Source: Tritrichomonas foetus
Taxonomy: Eukaryota > Parabasalia > Tritrichomonadida > Tritrichomonadidae
DNA length: 64,000 bases
Reading direction: 5' to 3'
Assembly (NCBI GenBank): GCA_001839685.1
Contig: MLAK01000727.1
Coordinates: 1-64,000, forward strand
In this document: positions 39,983 through 51,400 of the stretch, piece after piece
Layout of the letters: the number at the start of each line of letters is the position of its first letter
Position numbering within the stretch: position 1 is the first letter of the stretch
Translations under genes and position numbers: made by a program
The notes under the pieces: generated by a model
The model's database searches: none
Told to the model about the DNA's origin: nothing
The model's input: the letters and a program-made list of their open reading frames with translations, nothing else

Positions 39983-40620
39983 ATACTAAAATTTTATGGC
40001 AGAAAAGATTTCAATACATTCATATTTGTCAAATGGAAATTGAATTAATTCAACATCACTGAGTTAAAACTATCAAAATTTTCGCGATTTTTAATTAAAA
40101 ATCGATAGAAGAAGTGTAAATAGAATTATGGGAAGCAGTATTATAATCTTTGTGATTCTTGGAAAAAAAGCTTCTCACAATTTTTTTTTAGGCTTTCTCC
40201 AAAATCGCTCGTTTTTCGGTTTAATTGTTGCAAAATTTCAAAACTATGAATAAATATGGCTCATAACTATAAAATATAGATTTAACAATTGACTGAAAGC
40301 TGTTCACCCGAAAACTGAAACAATAGCTTCTTCAGAATCATTTTCGAAATATTTTTGAATTCGGCCATTTGCGAAGTTTGCGATAAGGGAAATTTTCGTC
40401 ATTCTTTTAGCTATTTGGGTTTTGATTTTTGACTGATGGTATTAAGTAATACTGATGATAAGGATCATTTTAGTGATTTCGTACGTTAAGACTATTTGGT
40501 TTGTATACATCTCTTTCAACACACAATTTAAATGGTTTTATTTTAAATTTACTTCCTTTAGGAAGGCGAATATATTATATACAAAAATTTGAATTATTCA
40601 ACGTTTATTCAAAATTTGTG

Positions 40621-41964
40621 ATGTTTCCTGATGCGATCGAAATCCTCGACCGAAAGGGGATCCAAATCATCAAGGAACTTGGCCACGGAGCCTTTTCATC
40701 GATTTATCTTGTTTCATCAACCAAATATGACCATCAATTATTCGCCATGAAGCGAACTGAGCGAAAGCCAATGCAAGAATCACCGCCACAGGTTCTGCCC
40801 GAAATTCTACCTGATTTGGATCACCAAATAAACCATCACGACAATCCGAGTCCGCCCATGAATTCCAAAAAACTTGCAAACTCTAAAGAGATCAATCAAA
40901 CGTACAGTCACTTTCTAAACATTTTTAGTCCCGAAGACTTTCTAGATGACGATTTGGGAATCATTCCTACAGCTAATGAACAATTCAGAAGGCCAAATAA
41001 CGGTCATAATTTTGGTCAAATTGGTGACCAAATTGTACATCAAATGAATTCACATGGAAATGGCCAAATTCCAATTCAAACAAGCCAAAATGATTCTAAT
41101 GATGAGATGAATAATGATGTTGAATTAAAAGCACTTGTTCAATTAAACCATCCAAACATTATTCGTGTCTATGATGTCATTAATACAAGTGAAGCACAGT
41201 ACCTCTTTCTTGAATACTGTAGCAAAGGAACGATGAAGGATATGTGTGTAAACGGTCTCTCAAAGAAAAATTTTGTCCACTATGCCATTCCAATTCTACA
41301 AGCTCTTGATGCATGTCATCAAAATTCAATTGCACATCGAGATATAAAACCAGAAAATATTTTGTTAGACGAATATGAACGTCCAAAATTAGCTGATTTT
41401 GGACTTTCTTCAATGAATAATATTGAGAATCAATCTTTAGCCGGATCTCTTCCCTATATGGCTCCTGAATTAATACAAAATAAAGTATATGACCCAATAA
41501 AAGCAGATATATGGTCACTTGGTATTACATTCTTCTACATGCTTTGTGGACGTACTCCATGGCTTGTAAAGAATACATCAGCCATTAAAGAATTAATTAA
41601 AAAAGGTGAAATTTATTATCCGGATAATATTGATCATGAACTTCGTGTTTTTTTAAATTCAATTCTTCAATTCTCTCCCCAAATGAGACCATCATGCTCT
41701 GAGATTCTTCAAAATTGTCTTTTTGCATGCCATGTTGAAAGGAGAGCTCAAATTCGTCAAAGAGGAAATTGTTCAAGTGGAAAACTTTGTTCATCACCTT
41801 TGAAAAATTCAGCATCGCCTTCGTCTATCAACCCTATATTGATGCGGCAGTCAACGATTAGACAATTCAGGAAGCATACTAGACAGAAAAGTTTTGGAGC
41901 TTTGAGCAGTAACTGTGAAGCAATGCGGATAAAAACTGTAAATCCTAATTTACCAAATAAATGA
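40621..41964 (+). CDS. Serine/threonine protein kinase, N-lobe insert
   Basis: 447-aa kinase predicted active: glycine loop GHGAFSSIY (about 19-27), the ATP lysine in FAMKR, HRDIKPEN near residue 240, DFG near 260 and MAPE near 282. Between the lysine strand and helix C lies an insert of about 100 residues rich in Pro, His, Asn and Gln, so the helix-C glutamate would be in NDVELKAL near residue 165. The C-terminal tail is basic and Ser-rich. The kinase body resembles the CAMK/AMPK-like group. The open frame reaches back to 40501, but the first ATG is 40621. Confidence 0.92.
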   Translation: MFPDAIEILDRKGIQIIKELGHGAFSSIYLVSSTKYDHQLFAMKRTERKPMQESPPQVLPEILPDLDHQINHHDNPSPPMNSKKLANSKEINQTYSHFLNIFSPEDFLDDDLGIIPTANEQFRRPNNGHNFGQIGDQIVHQMNSHGNGQIPIQTSQNDSNDEMNNDVELKALVQLNHPNIIRVYDVINTSEAQYLFLEYCSKGTMKDMCVNGLSKKNFVHYAIPILQALDACHQNSIAHRDIKPENILLDEYERPKLADFGLSSMNNIENQSLAGSLPYMAPELIQNKVYDPIKADIWSLGITFFYMLCGRTPWLVKNTSAIKELIKKGEIYYPDNIDHELRVFLNSILQFSPQMRPSCSEILQNCLFACHVERRAQIRQRGNCSSGKLCSSPLKNSASPSSINPILMRQSTIRQFRKHTRQKSFGALSSNCEAMRIKTVNPNLPNK

Positions 41965-42217
41965 CTGCTTATTTATGACAGATAAAAGTATATGAAAGTT
42001 TTTATGTGAAATGTTGAAAGGAGAAGTCTTTTTTTGCGGGTTTTATTTGGGTTTATTAATAGAATGAATACTTATTGTTGTTAAAATTAAATAAAAAATG
42101 TTGGTATTATTTTGCTCTTTTTATGCAAATACATAGTTTATAAAGCAATTGGAAATATGTGCTATAATAGAATCGGGATCGGGTTTAAAAAACTTTATGA
42201 GTATGATTTAATCTAGC
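41965..42217. other. Spacer before minisatellite
   Basis: About 250 bp of AT-rich 3' flank of the kinase gene. Nothing recognised. Confidence 0.35.
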
Positions 42218-42661
42218 GGAATTAAACAAATATAAGAATTAAACAAATANNNNNNNNNNNNNNNNNNNNNNNNNNNNNNNNNNNNNNNNNNNNNNNNNNN
42301 NNNNNNNNNNNNNNNNNNNNNNNNNNNNNNNNNNNNNNNNNNNNNNNNNNNNNNNNNNNNNNNNNNNNNNNNNNNNNNNNNNNNNNNNNNNNNNNNNNNN
42401 NNNNNNNNNNNNNNNNNNNNNNNNNNNNNNNNNNNNNNNNNNNNNNNNNNNNNNNNNNNNNNNNNNNNNNNNNNNNNNNNNNNNNNNNNNNNNNNNNNNN
42501 NNNNNNNNNNNNNNNNNNNNNNNNNNNNNNNNNNNNNNNNNNNNNNNNNNNNNNNNNNNNNNNNNNNNNNNNNNNNNNNNNNNNNNNNNNNNNNNNNTAA
42601 ACAAATAAATGAACTAAACAAATAAATGAACGAAACAAATATATGAACTAAGCAAATATAA
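42218..42661. repeat. 17-bp minisatellite spanning an assembly gap
   Basis: Both sides of a 348-base N gap (42250-42597) carry the same 17-bp unit, approximately TAAACAAATAAATGAAC, with variants such as GAAACAAATATATGAAC and TAAGCAAATATAAGAAT. Two partial units are visible on the left and four on the right. The gap is therefore almost certainly an unresolved tandem array of unknown true length. It lies between the 3' ends of the kinase and phosphatase genes. Confidence 0.85.
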
Positions 42662-42719
42662 GAATGATGGATGAAGTCTTTCATATAAAACATTTTATTT
42701 ATCATAATTTGTAATAAAT

Positions 42720-43652
42720 TTAATATAACAAAATATTCTCTGAGACATTATTTTTCTTTCTACGAACCGCTTCAACAAGATCTCTTTCTTTCACACATTC
42801 CATAAGTAGTGGAAGAAGATCCTCTATTAAAACTCTATCGTCTGTCTCTCCTTGGAAAGGAAGTACGCCAATGCAATTATACGGCTGCATCAGCCCATTT
42901 CCTATTACGTCATCAATAAGTAAGATTCTGTTTATGTCTATATTATTTTCTCTCTCTCTAATCTTATTTTTCTTGCTTTCATCCAATATTTCATTTCTGA
43001 AAATATTAGCATCATAAATATAATGATTATGGTAGATTCTATTACGTCTGATATGACTGTCTGAATTCTCTCTATAAATTGAGTTTTCTACCTCTCTGAC
43101 TACCTCCAAATCCTTTATTGAATATCCGTTTGCAAATATGCAGTTTTCTCGCGTTAAACAGTGCCGTTCATCAAACAAATCTCCTGCAAAGCCATTGATA
43201 ATCTTCATTGCCAGCTCCTTTTCAAGTGAAGTGAAAATGAATAAGTCAAACTTTTGTGATAACTTTTCAAGCAGTTCTCTTGCGCCTGGCCTCACCTGAA
43301 CATGAATGTTTCTTCTTCCAGGAGTGGAGCCGGCAATTGAATGATTTGAATTCATGCTTGGAGACATATTTGAAATTGAATGGTTTACAAATGCTCGTGG
43401 AGAAGAGTAAAAGCTATCATCAACGATTGAGAAATCTGTATGTGCGGTTTTTATCAATGTGATAAGAACAAGTGTATGGTCAAGGTCAAAGGCAATCGAA
43501 GGTCTGTGATTTTGGAAATTTTGGATTTCTTCACTTTGTTCCGTATGGACTGTATCTTGATTTTCTGTACTGTGTGATTGCATTAGGCTGCGTGTAATAT
43601 GTTCATGGAAAAAATGCGCATTCGAAGCAAGGAAAAGGAACAGCTCTGACAT
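42720..43652 (-). CDS. FCP1/SCP-like phosphatase (HAD family)
   Basis: 310-aa protein of the CTD-phosphatase/NIF domain family, which dephosphorylates phosphoserine, classically on the RNA polymerase II tail. The signature FDLDHTLV (nucleophile plus acid, about 55-62) follows a 50-residue leader. Later come QVRPGARELLEKL, a FIFTSLEKELA segment in place of the usual FTAS..YA, KDLEVV, LLIDDV, and LEDLLPLL-type closing helices. Two inserts are present: about 40 residues after the first motif (Ser/Asn-rich) and about 45 charged residues before LLIDD. Substrate unknown. ATG at 43650-43652, with AAAAAGTTTC about 70 bp upstream. Confidence 0.85.
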   Translation of the reverse strand: MSELFLFLASNAHFFHEHITRSLMQSHSTENQDTVHTEQSEEIQNFQNHRPSIAFDLDHTLVLITLIKTAHTDFSIVDDSFYSSPRAFVNHSISNMSPSMNSNHSIAGSTPGRRNIHVQVRPGARELLEKLSQKFDLFIFTSLEKELAMKIINGFAGDLFDERHCLTRENCIFANGYSIKDLEVVREVENSIYRENSDSHIRRNRIYHNHYIYDANIFRNEILDESKKNKIRERENNIDINRILLIDDVIGNGLMQPYNCIGVLPFQGETDDRVLIEDLLPLLMECVKERDLVEAVRRKKNNVSENILLY

Positions 43653-44318
43653 TTTTTCTGAATGTTTTGTTTAAAAACTATACTTATTTCCGACTTTTTA
43701 AGAACATTGATGAAACTTTTTGATAAGCTACTCTTCGAAAATTTGTATTCAATTCTAAAAGAGCTAAAAATAATTACTTAATTTGTAAGGTTTGAAAGGA
43801 ATAAAATTGATTTTTTCTGAGCATCTTTCGTTTTGTATATAAAGAAATGTTGTGAAAAAGTTTGAAGTGATATGAAATTTTTATTGTTTTCAATATTGAA
43901 TAAAATCAATGTTTTTTTTTAAATGTGATAAGATTTTGTGTATTCAATTAAATTGAATTGATAAGATTTTAAGCTCTTCAAAAATACAAAGATAAAACCC
44001 AGGTGAATATCTTGTCCAGAATTTTTTTCGTGATCTTCATGGTTTATTCTATTTATTTTATTTTTTCTTTATTTAGATAATATTATAAGCGTATATTATC
44101 GATAATAATACTGATAAAATATGAAACAACGAATATATTCACACAATCAATATCTGAATTCACCAAAAAAGCGGTTGTGGCTGATTTATTTACTCCTAAT
44201 TTTTTTCTCAAAAAAAATACTTTTTGTTATGACTAAATAAGAATATGCATTGTAACGAAAATTTTGGATCCATTTAAATGAATTGAATATTTATTGAAAA
44301 ATTTCTAACTGATACAAT

Positions 44319-44376
44319 AAAGAAAAAGTTGCATAGTTATGCGAACTTTTTAACGATACTTTGCAACTTTTTCTTT
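44319..44376. repeat. 15-bp inverted repeat containing AAAAAGTT
   Basis: AAAGAAAAAGTTGCA at 44319-44333 has a perfect inverted copy at 44362-44376, 28 bp apart, and a third AACTTTTT lies between them. The arms contain the 8-mer seen upstream of many genes in this window. It may be a cluster of regulatory sites. Confidence 0.65.
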
Positions 44377-44864
44377 TCATGTCATTGAAATTTTCAACCA
44401 ACTATCGCTCGATAATCGATAGTCGAAAACAATGAAATCGCAGTCGAATAGATTCACCGGCTTTAAATTCTCACAATTAAATGATTTGATCATAGTGGTC
44501 TTATGTATCTTCAACTTTACTCGCACCATTCATTATCCAAACAAATGAAAAAAAAAAATCTTGGCGTAATCTCTAGCCATCAATTATTTATCTTTTAATT
44601 TCTCTAATTATTTATTATAAATATGATTTGATTTCAAATGGATGGTTCTTCAATTTAATGGTTGAATAATTTGAAACTCCACTTTCGTCTTATTTAGCTT
44701 AACCTTTGCAAAATTTTATTTTAATGATGAGAAAATAATGCAGTCAGTATTTTTTTCGCAGAACTTTCAAGTTGAAAGTTTCAACAGATTTTTAGAAAAT
44801 TGTTACATGTGTATTTGAATGGCATAAAATATTTTGTATGATACGATATGAAAGATTTCAATAT

Positions 44865-44983
44865 TGTGAACTTAGATGTTTCATTATGTCACTTCAACTT
44901 GGAGAGCCGAGTTCACGCGTCTCCTACAATGTCCAAATGAGCAAAAAATTACACGCAAAGCCACATCACATTAACCCATTAGA
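44865..44983. mobile_element. Diverged relative of the 12.2-kb inverted-repeat element
   Basis: Ordered blocks match the minus strand of 12207-12386: TGTGAACTT (44865-44873), 14 bp, GTCACTTCAACTTGGAG (44888-44904, one difference) and CACATCACATT followed after a few bases by CCATT (44962-44980). The middle is shorter, and the left inverted repeat is eroded. The stretch also lies in an open frame 44838-45032 (64 codons, ATG start), whose inner ATG at 44886 would give 48 residues. I cannot tell whether that small frame is ever used; GC content is locally raised as in the other copy. Confidence 0.45.
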
Positions 44984-45294
44984 TTTGTCCAAAAACAAAA
45001 TTCATCGGGGAAAATATTCGATCATGATCTGAAGAGAGAATTCAACTTTTTTCCTATCATATTTTTTACGGTTTAGGTGAAAATATTACCTTAGAATTTG
45101 ATATGAATACATATTTGTAAATCATCATTTGAATAATAATATAGGATGTCTTGTCTACTTTTTTAATAGTTGATATTGTGAAGTCAATCAATTTTTGACA
45201 AGAGATAAAAATAAATTCACTACAAAGAGCCAGTGATAAACTTTTTCTATATTTTCTTCAGAATATTTTCAATTAAGCCTTTTCATATCCTCGA

Positions 45295-45906
45295 ATGGAA
45301 GCCGATTATTATGCAAAAGTTGTTTTACTCGGTGAGTCAGGCGTCGGAAAAACATCAATTGCTTCCAGATATGTTGAAGACTCTTTTAATGATGACCAAG
45401 CATCAACAATTGGTGCATCTTATTTATCGAAAACAATTTCGATAAATAGTGAAACGATAGAATTGTCAATATGGGACACAGCTGGACAGGAGGTATTTCG
45501 GACTTTAACACCAATGTATTATCGTGATGCTGCCATGGCAATCATTGTATTTTCATTAGATGACATTCATTCATTTGAATGCGTGAAAAGTTGGATTGAT
45601 GAATTGAAAGAAAAGTGCCCTGATGTTCAACTGTTAATTTGTGGCAATAAATCTGATCTTGCTGACAAAAAAGTCAAGTACGATGAAGCAAATGATCTTG
45701 CTGCAAGCTTTGGTGTTCCTTATGCTGAAACAAGTGCTCTAAATGGAGAAGGAGTTGATAATGCTTTTGAATTACTTGCAACAAATTATATTAACTCCAT
45801 TGATTTAACAACAAAAATTGCAGCAAAAAACAACACCATAGTAGAACTAAACAAAATAGCGAAAAAAGATGAGGAAAGCGAACAATCTGAATCAGCATGT
45901 TGTTAA
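45295..45906 (+). CDS. Rab5-like small GTPase
   Basis: 203-aa Rab GTPase, a membrane-traffic switch. All nucleotide motifs are intact: GESGVGKTS (P loop), the switch-I threonine in STIGASYLSKTI, WDTAGQE, GNKSD and ETSAL. The TIGASY effector segment resembles the Rab5/21/22 group, pointing to endocytic traffic, an inference from sequence class. The protein ends in ACC, a double-cysteine geranylgeranylation site. ATG at 45295, with AACTTTTTC about 55 bp upstream. A VPS9-domain protein, the usual activator type for this group, is encoded at 15688-17898. Confidence 0.95.
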   Translation: MEADYYAKVVLLGESGVGKTSIASRYVEDSFNDDQASTIGASYLSKTISINSETIELSIWDTAGQEVFRTLTPMYYRDAAMAIIVFSLDDIHSFECVKSWIDELKEKCPDVQLLICGNKSDLADKKVKYDEANDLAASFGVPYAETSALNGEGVDNAFELLATNYINSIDLTTKIAAKNNTIVELNKIAKKDEESEQSESACC

Positions 45907-48408
45907 TTTCATTCCTTTTCCCCTGTTTTGATTTTTTCTGTTAAATGTTTGTGTTTTTCATGTTTTTTGATATTATAATGTAAATTAATAAAGATCTTCT
46001 TTCATCTCTATATTTCATTTGTATTATCGCTTCATCTTGATTAAATATATTATTTTGTATAGGAACTTCATCACATGCCATTTGAACACACCAGAAAATG
46101 TTAATGAAAAAACAACCTGGAATGATTCATCAAATGCTTCTAAAGTGATGAATAAAATAGACTTTATTAATTCCGAAGATAAAAGCGCAGATATATATCT
46201 AACAGTGCTTACATATTCAGTCATTGGATAAGTAAAAACGCTTCTAATATCGTCTCATCACTGTTTAGAATTTGTTTTTCCTGAATGTTTGACTTTCGTC
46301 GTGTAAATAATTAATTAAATTTAACCTTCCATTAATTTCGTAAATTTATGCACAAATTTACCTAAAATATCAAACCTTTACATGACTGTTTCAACATCGT
46401 CATCATAAATGATTCCAATCGTTTTCTACCCAATATACTTCGGATATTGTGTTCTCTGCTCATTTTATGTTTATATCAAAATCCACATTACCACTGGACT
46501 GTTTTTAACTAAAATAAATCTTTCATTATAACTTCAATTATTCATCTCACTATAAATTTCACAACAACATCCTCTCATCACTTCTATACATCGCTTCTTT
46601 TGATTACTTCTTCTATCAATTCTGTCATACAGGAATCAATATTCAACAACTTCATCAACACCCATTTAAATTTGTCAATAAACTCTCTAATAATAATTAA
46701 TGAAATAAGATGAATGAAATATTATTTGTCTTGATCTTTGTCATACCTGTAATTCATGATAATTTTTGTAAAAATATTATGTTATTTAACAAAATCCCAT
46801 TTTGGGTTTTCCAAGTTTTTATGAATCTTGATTAGCAACATCATTCGCTTTTTTGGTATAATATTTATTCTGGGAACATTTTGGGTTAGTTATAATCATA
46901 CCTTTAATTACTATTAGATGTTTAAAATTATGACTTAGGGCTCGGGATTGTGCCATTAATAAACGTGTGTCATCAAACAATTATGTATGAAATGATTTAT
47001 CTTTATTGTTTTATTTGAGTTTACTTATAACATAGCTATCTTTGCCCATGCCACAATTCTGACCCCTATTAGGACTAAATTCCTTTTTTCGAAATTACCA
47101 AAACGGATTTTCCATTTTTTTAACCAATCATTTTGGTATATGGTTGATCATCTTAAATGCTGAAAGTATCAACCTTATATCAAATTAGAAGTGAAGAACC
47201 GAAGAGATAATCTTTGAAAAAATTATTCGCCTATTTCGATTTCCTTCCTCAGATTGGCTCCTTACAACAAAGATTTTGATTCTTACTAAGAATCTTAGTT
47301 ATCCATTTGGTAGGGCTAAACATGTAGACTATCTTTATAGTTATTCAATTATTGACCAAATTTAAAATTAGATATGAAATAATGAGGTAGGGAAATAATG
47401 AACTCAAACGATTATTATTTCAAACATGATAAATACGATTGCATGAAATAGCCGGATGAAAAAAACTGAAACATTTGGAAGAAATGTAAAAAAAAGGTAA
47501 GAAAAAATGTCGAAGAATTTTGGACACTATATGGTCAGAGATGTAAAGACACCACTGTGTTCAAGCGTTCATGTGTTAGAGGCCTTAGAGCACCGTCAGA
47601 GAAGCATCGCCGCCGGCCACTTGGACTCTTATGGCCGACCTCAACCGCTTTTTCTATTGAATATATGCAACTGTCTGTTTGAACAAATAAACATTTAAAA
47701 AGTCGCTATAGAAATCAAATCATATTCATCAATCAAATGAACATGCATTCACCATGTAATCCAGCATTGATCATACCAACATATAGAAACAACATTGTTA
47801 AGCTTTCATCGCATTATAATTTTTAGGATCAGTATTTTTACAAATTCACTTGTTATTTTTTAATAATGTCACATATTATCTGAGTCATATATCGACTTTT
47901 GCATATATATGATAACAATTATATTTTATATGTTTAAAAAAAGTTAATGCGACGTAAAATGTGATAATCATTCTTTTTGAGCTCACACAATAAAAATGTT
48001 TTGTAATTATTCTGATGATTCTGTTTTAATGATGATAATCAATGTCATGATTGCCTGTGAAATATTGGAAAAATGAATTATATAAATAATGATCAATATC
48101 ATCTGTTTTGGAATTAACTCATTTTATAAGTCAGTGATAGATTGACGATTGTGAAGATAGAAATTGATAAGAAAATGATAAATTGATTAGAAATCATAAT
48201 TATTCGTGAAGTTCTATTTCTGAAAATATAAAGTCGTGAAACGTTGATAGTATTCATTTTTTGACAGAGTAAAAAGATGTATTGTATTGAATTTATTCTA
48301 TTAACACAAATAATTTTTTTCAAAATTGAAAAGATAATATTTAATTTCCCTGAAATTTTTGAGAATAAATTTTTGTGAAGCACTTTTTCACTTTTTTTGA
48401 AGAACACT
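45907..48408. other. Long intergenic region
   Basis: About 2.5 kb of AT-rich DNA. Around 46380-46700 the plus strand is unusually C-rich and shows short protein-like pieces, and another protein-like piece of about 45 codons lies near 47030-47165; these may be traces of a decayed gene. A GC-rich small frame at 47507-47698 is listed separately. Confidence 0.35.
47507..47698 (+). CDS. Small GC-rich open frame, uncertain
   Basis: 63 codons from ATG 47507. The middle third is strikingly GC-rich for this DNA (around 47570-47645) and codes for a basic, His/Arg/Gly-containing stretch (EALEHRQRSIAAGHLDSYGR). No family recognised. The opposite strand is also open here, and the last 15 residues look like translated spacer. 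It could be a small gene, an exon remnant, or a structured RNA. Confidence 0.3.
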   Translation: MSKNFGHYMVRDVKTPLCSSVHVLEALEHRQRSIAAGHLDSYGRPQPLFLLNICNCLFEQINI

Positions 48409-51400
48409 ATGAGTACTACTCCAGTTGTACTCATTCCTGTTCAAAGGTACAACAGTTTAGAACGAAAGCGCATTTATTCTGTTCCAAAGGTAGGCCCTCC
48501 CAGCACTTTAAAAAATATAAAAATGATTCCACAAATTCCTTCAGTCGATTCGATATTTGACAATTTTTTGGTGAACACTTCGAAAAGTCCACTTCATCTG
48601 TGCCTTGAAGAAATGGTGAAGTCCCTTTTAAAATCAACAAATGCACAATGTTGGATTTTTACAGATAAGGTTATGAATTCACCATCACTTGGCAAAACAA
48701 CAACTATAAATAATTCAATACTTTGTTTCTCATTTCGAACGAATCAAATCACATTTGTTGGGAATCCGCAAACACACGATTGCTATGATAGAGAAGTTGA
48801 TGGAGATGCGCCAATAGTTTATGTTCCGTTTGCTGACATGGTTGGAAAGGTTTTATTTGTTGTAAAAGTTGGAATTATTAATCTTTCACATGATGACCGC
48901 TCTCGCTTAGAACAAATTACGTTTAAATTTAAGAAGGTTTCACATTTAATTCTACCCCTGATCAATCAAGCTCAAAATTCATCTCAATTAAATGAATTTC
49001 AAGAATTCCTAGATGAAATTGAATTGAAATTTGGTCTTAGACTCGCTCAATTATTCAAAAAGCATGGAATTTGTGAACTTTACACGTTTAAAAATGGAGA
49101 TTTCCTTCCGCTTGGTGGAAAGCAGATAAATAGTGTTATTAATGATATTGGATTTGCAAAAGACTCTTTAATTAATGAAAAAATCTCAGTAATTGATAAC
49201 GTTTTAAATGCAGAAGGATATAATGAATTATATGATGGTACAGATCCAGAAGCTGCTGCATCAATTCCTTTTCAATTTAAGAAACAAGTTGTTTCATTAG
49301 TTTTAAGAAGGAAAAAGGTATTCACACAAGCGGAAATTAATGAAATTTTATCATATCATAAAAAACTTGCAAAATTATTGAATGACCAAATATTAATTCA
49401 ATGTCATGATGCATCCATTCAAACTGAAAGCAGTTTTTTCAATCAGAATGCTAATGATAGCACAAGTGACAATCATGATAAAAGAAAAATTGAAACAATT
49501 GCAAAAAATTCTGAAGTCATCATTAAAACTGAGCTTTCAACAATTTTATTGAAGTTGCTATCATTTACTGAATCAATTTCATACAATTTATCTATTGAAA
49601 ACCTTATCGAAATATCATCATCAGAAATCAAAAAAATATTCAATGCAGATTCAAGTGCACTTTTGGTTGTTTCAGGAAATGAACTCATTGCACCTTTTGG
49701 TAAGCGTTTCAAAGTTGATGATGGAATTGCTGGTCATGTCATCTCAGAAAAACTTTTCATGAATACATTAAATGCCAAAGTTCACCCAAAATTCGACAAT
49801 GTTGTTGATACTTTAGGGAAAAGACAAAATACCGATAATTATGTGATTCAAATGATGGCTGTACCAATTATCAGTATTAGCGGAAGTGTTTTAGGTTGTA
49901 TTGAAGTTATCAAATACGTTCCACAAGAAACATTGAATTCAGAAAATGAAGAATTCGCATTTTTCGGTGATAATGAAGAAAAAGTATTGAAAGCATTATC
50001 TGTTTTAATTTCTGTTCACATTTTAAATGCATTAATTTTCTCTACTGCGATTTCTTTAGGTAAAACATTAGGTTCATCTTGTACAATGAAGAATCCATTA
50101 GATCGATTAACCCAAATGATCACTGATACCTTTAAAGCTAAGAGAGTCACACTTTATAGTTATGTAAAATCACAAAATAAGTTTGAACTGATTAAAAATA
50201 GTGGTTTAAGTGCTGGCAACGTTTCAATATTTGTGAGAGATGCAACAAACACTAAAAGGACTATTATTTTTAATGGAAAAGATATTCATTCTTTCCAAAA
50301 CGGTTTAGATAAAACTCTTGAATCAACTCGCTCAAACATTTGCAGCGGTCATTCTGATATTATCAAAACTATCTTTTCGACTCTAGAAGAAAGCATTGAA
50401 TGCAATTCTGGAAATAGCAAAAAGACTTCTTTGTCCATGCTAAAATCAATTCAATCTTTGAATTCAATTGAAAGAATAGATGTTAATGATTTCATTATTG
50501 CTTTCCCTATTCTTTCTAAAGATGATAGTGTTCTTGGTGCAGTTGAATTCGTCACACCAGAACAATTATTTGATGAAGATTTAACATTAATCGAATTATT
50601 TGCTTTGAATTTAGCTGCAATCATTGAAAATATCAATGAAAAGTGTCGAAGTGAATTAACTCTAAAAGAATATTTGTCAACTGATGAAGAAAGAAAAAGC
50701 AATCGCCCACCAGCCAAACTTTTAATTGATCAAAAGAAATCTTATGAAATTTCATTACAAAATTTTGATGTTTTCCAATATGATGATATAAATGGGATTC
50801 GAATTATTTTTATTTTATTTTCAAATTTCGATCTCCAAAAGAAATTTTCCATTTCAAATGAAACTTTATTTAATTTTTCGTATAATATCATGAATACTTT
50901 CTTAAAAGTCCCAACTTTTAGTTGGCATCATGCATTGGACTCTTTTCAATTTGCGATGTCATTGTTATCAAAATTGGAAAAAAGTCCAATTGATGTTTTG
51001 GCTACCGCTGTTTCTTGCCTTTGTCGAAATCTTGGAAGACAAGAAAGTGAAATTCTGAAAAACGAAGAATATGCAAATAATATATTAAACGAAAATTATA
51101 ATGCCTATGAAGTAATATGTTGTGAAAAAGTGGTGTCAATCATATCACGGGATGAATGTAACATTTTTAAATGTTTTCTCGAAAACGAAGTGAAATCATT
51201 ATGGGAATTAGTTTTCGAGTTAATAATTTCCACAAATTTATATAAAAAGCTTGATACAAATGATAAACTTTATGACCTCAAATTAATAAGTCGATGTTCA
51301 ATCTTTGCGCCAGCTGCTCGAAGTAATAAATCATGTATTCGAGATAAAGAGTATATCGATGAAATTTTATATCGAACTGTAAACATTCAAGAATTTCCAG

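Larger units (their letters stand above)
38701..40620. other. Long intergenic region with a stem-loop
   Basis: About 1.9 kb of AT-rich DNA upstream of the kinase gene. It holds the stem-loop at 39325-39359 and the small minus-strand frame at 39722-39982, both listed separately. No other gene seen. Confidence 0.4.
43653..45294. other. Long intergenic region between divergent genes
   Basis: About 1.6 kb of AT-rich DNA. It contains a perfect 15-bp inverted repeat built around AAAAAGTT (44319-44376), a 7-bp hairpin at 44401-44423 and the element relative at 44865-44983. AACTTTTTC lies about 55 bp before the Rab ATG. Confidence 0.45.

Noticed and set aside
42208..42705. Minus-strand open frames running through the N gap
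   Set aside because: They exist only because N bases contain no stops; the flanks are a 17-bp minisatellite not divisible by three.
46019..46231. 70-codon frame after the Rab gene
   Set aside because: It begins with TTG, both strands are open, and the content is not recognisable.
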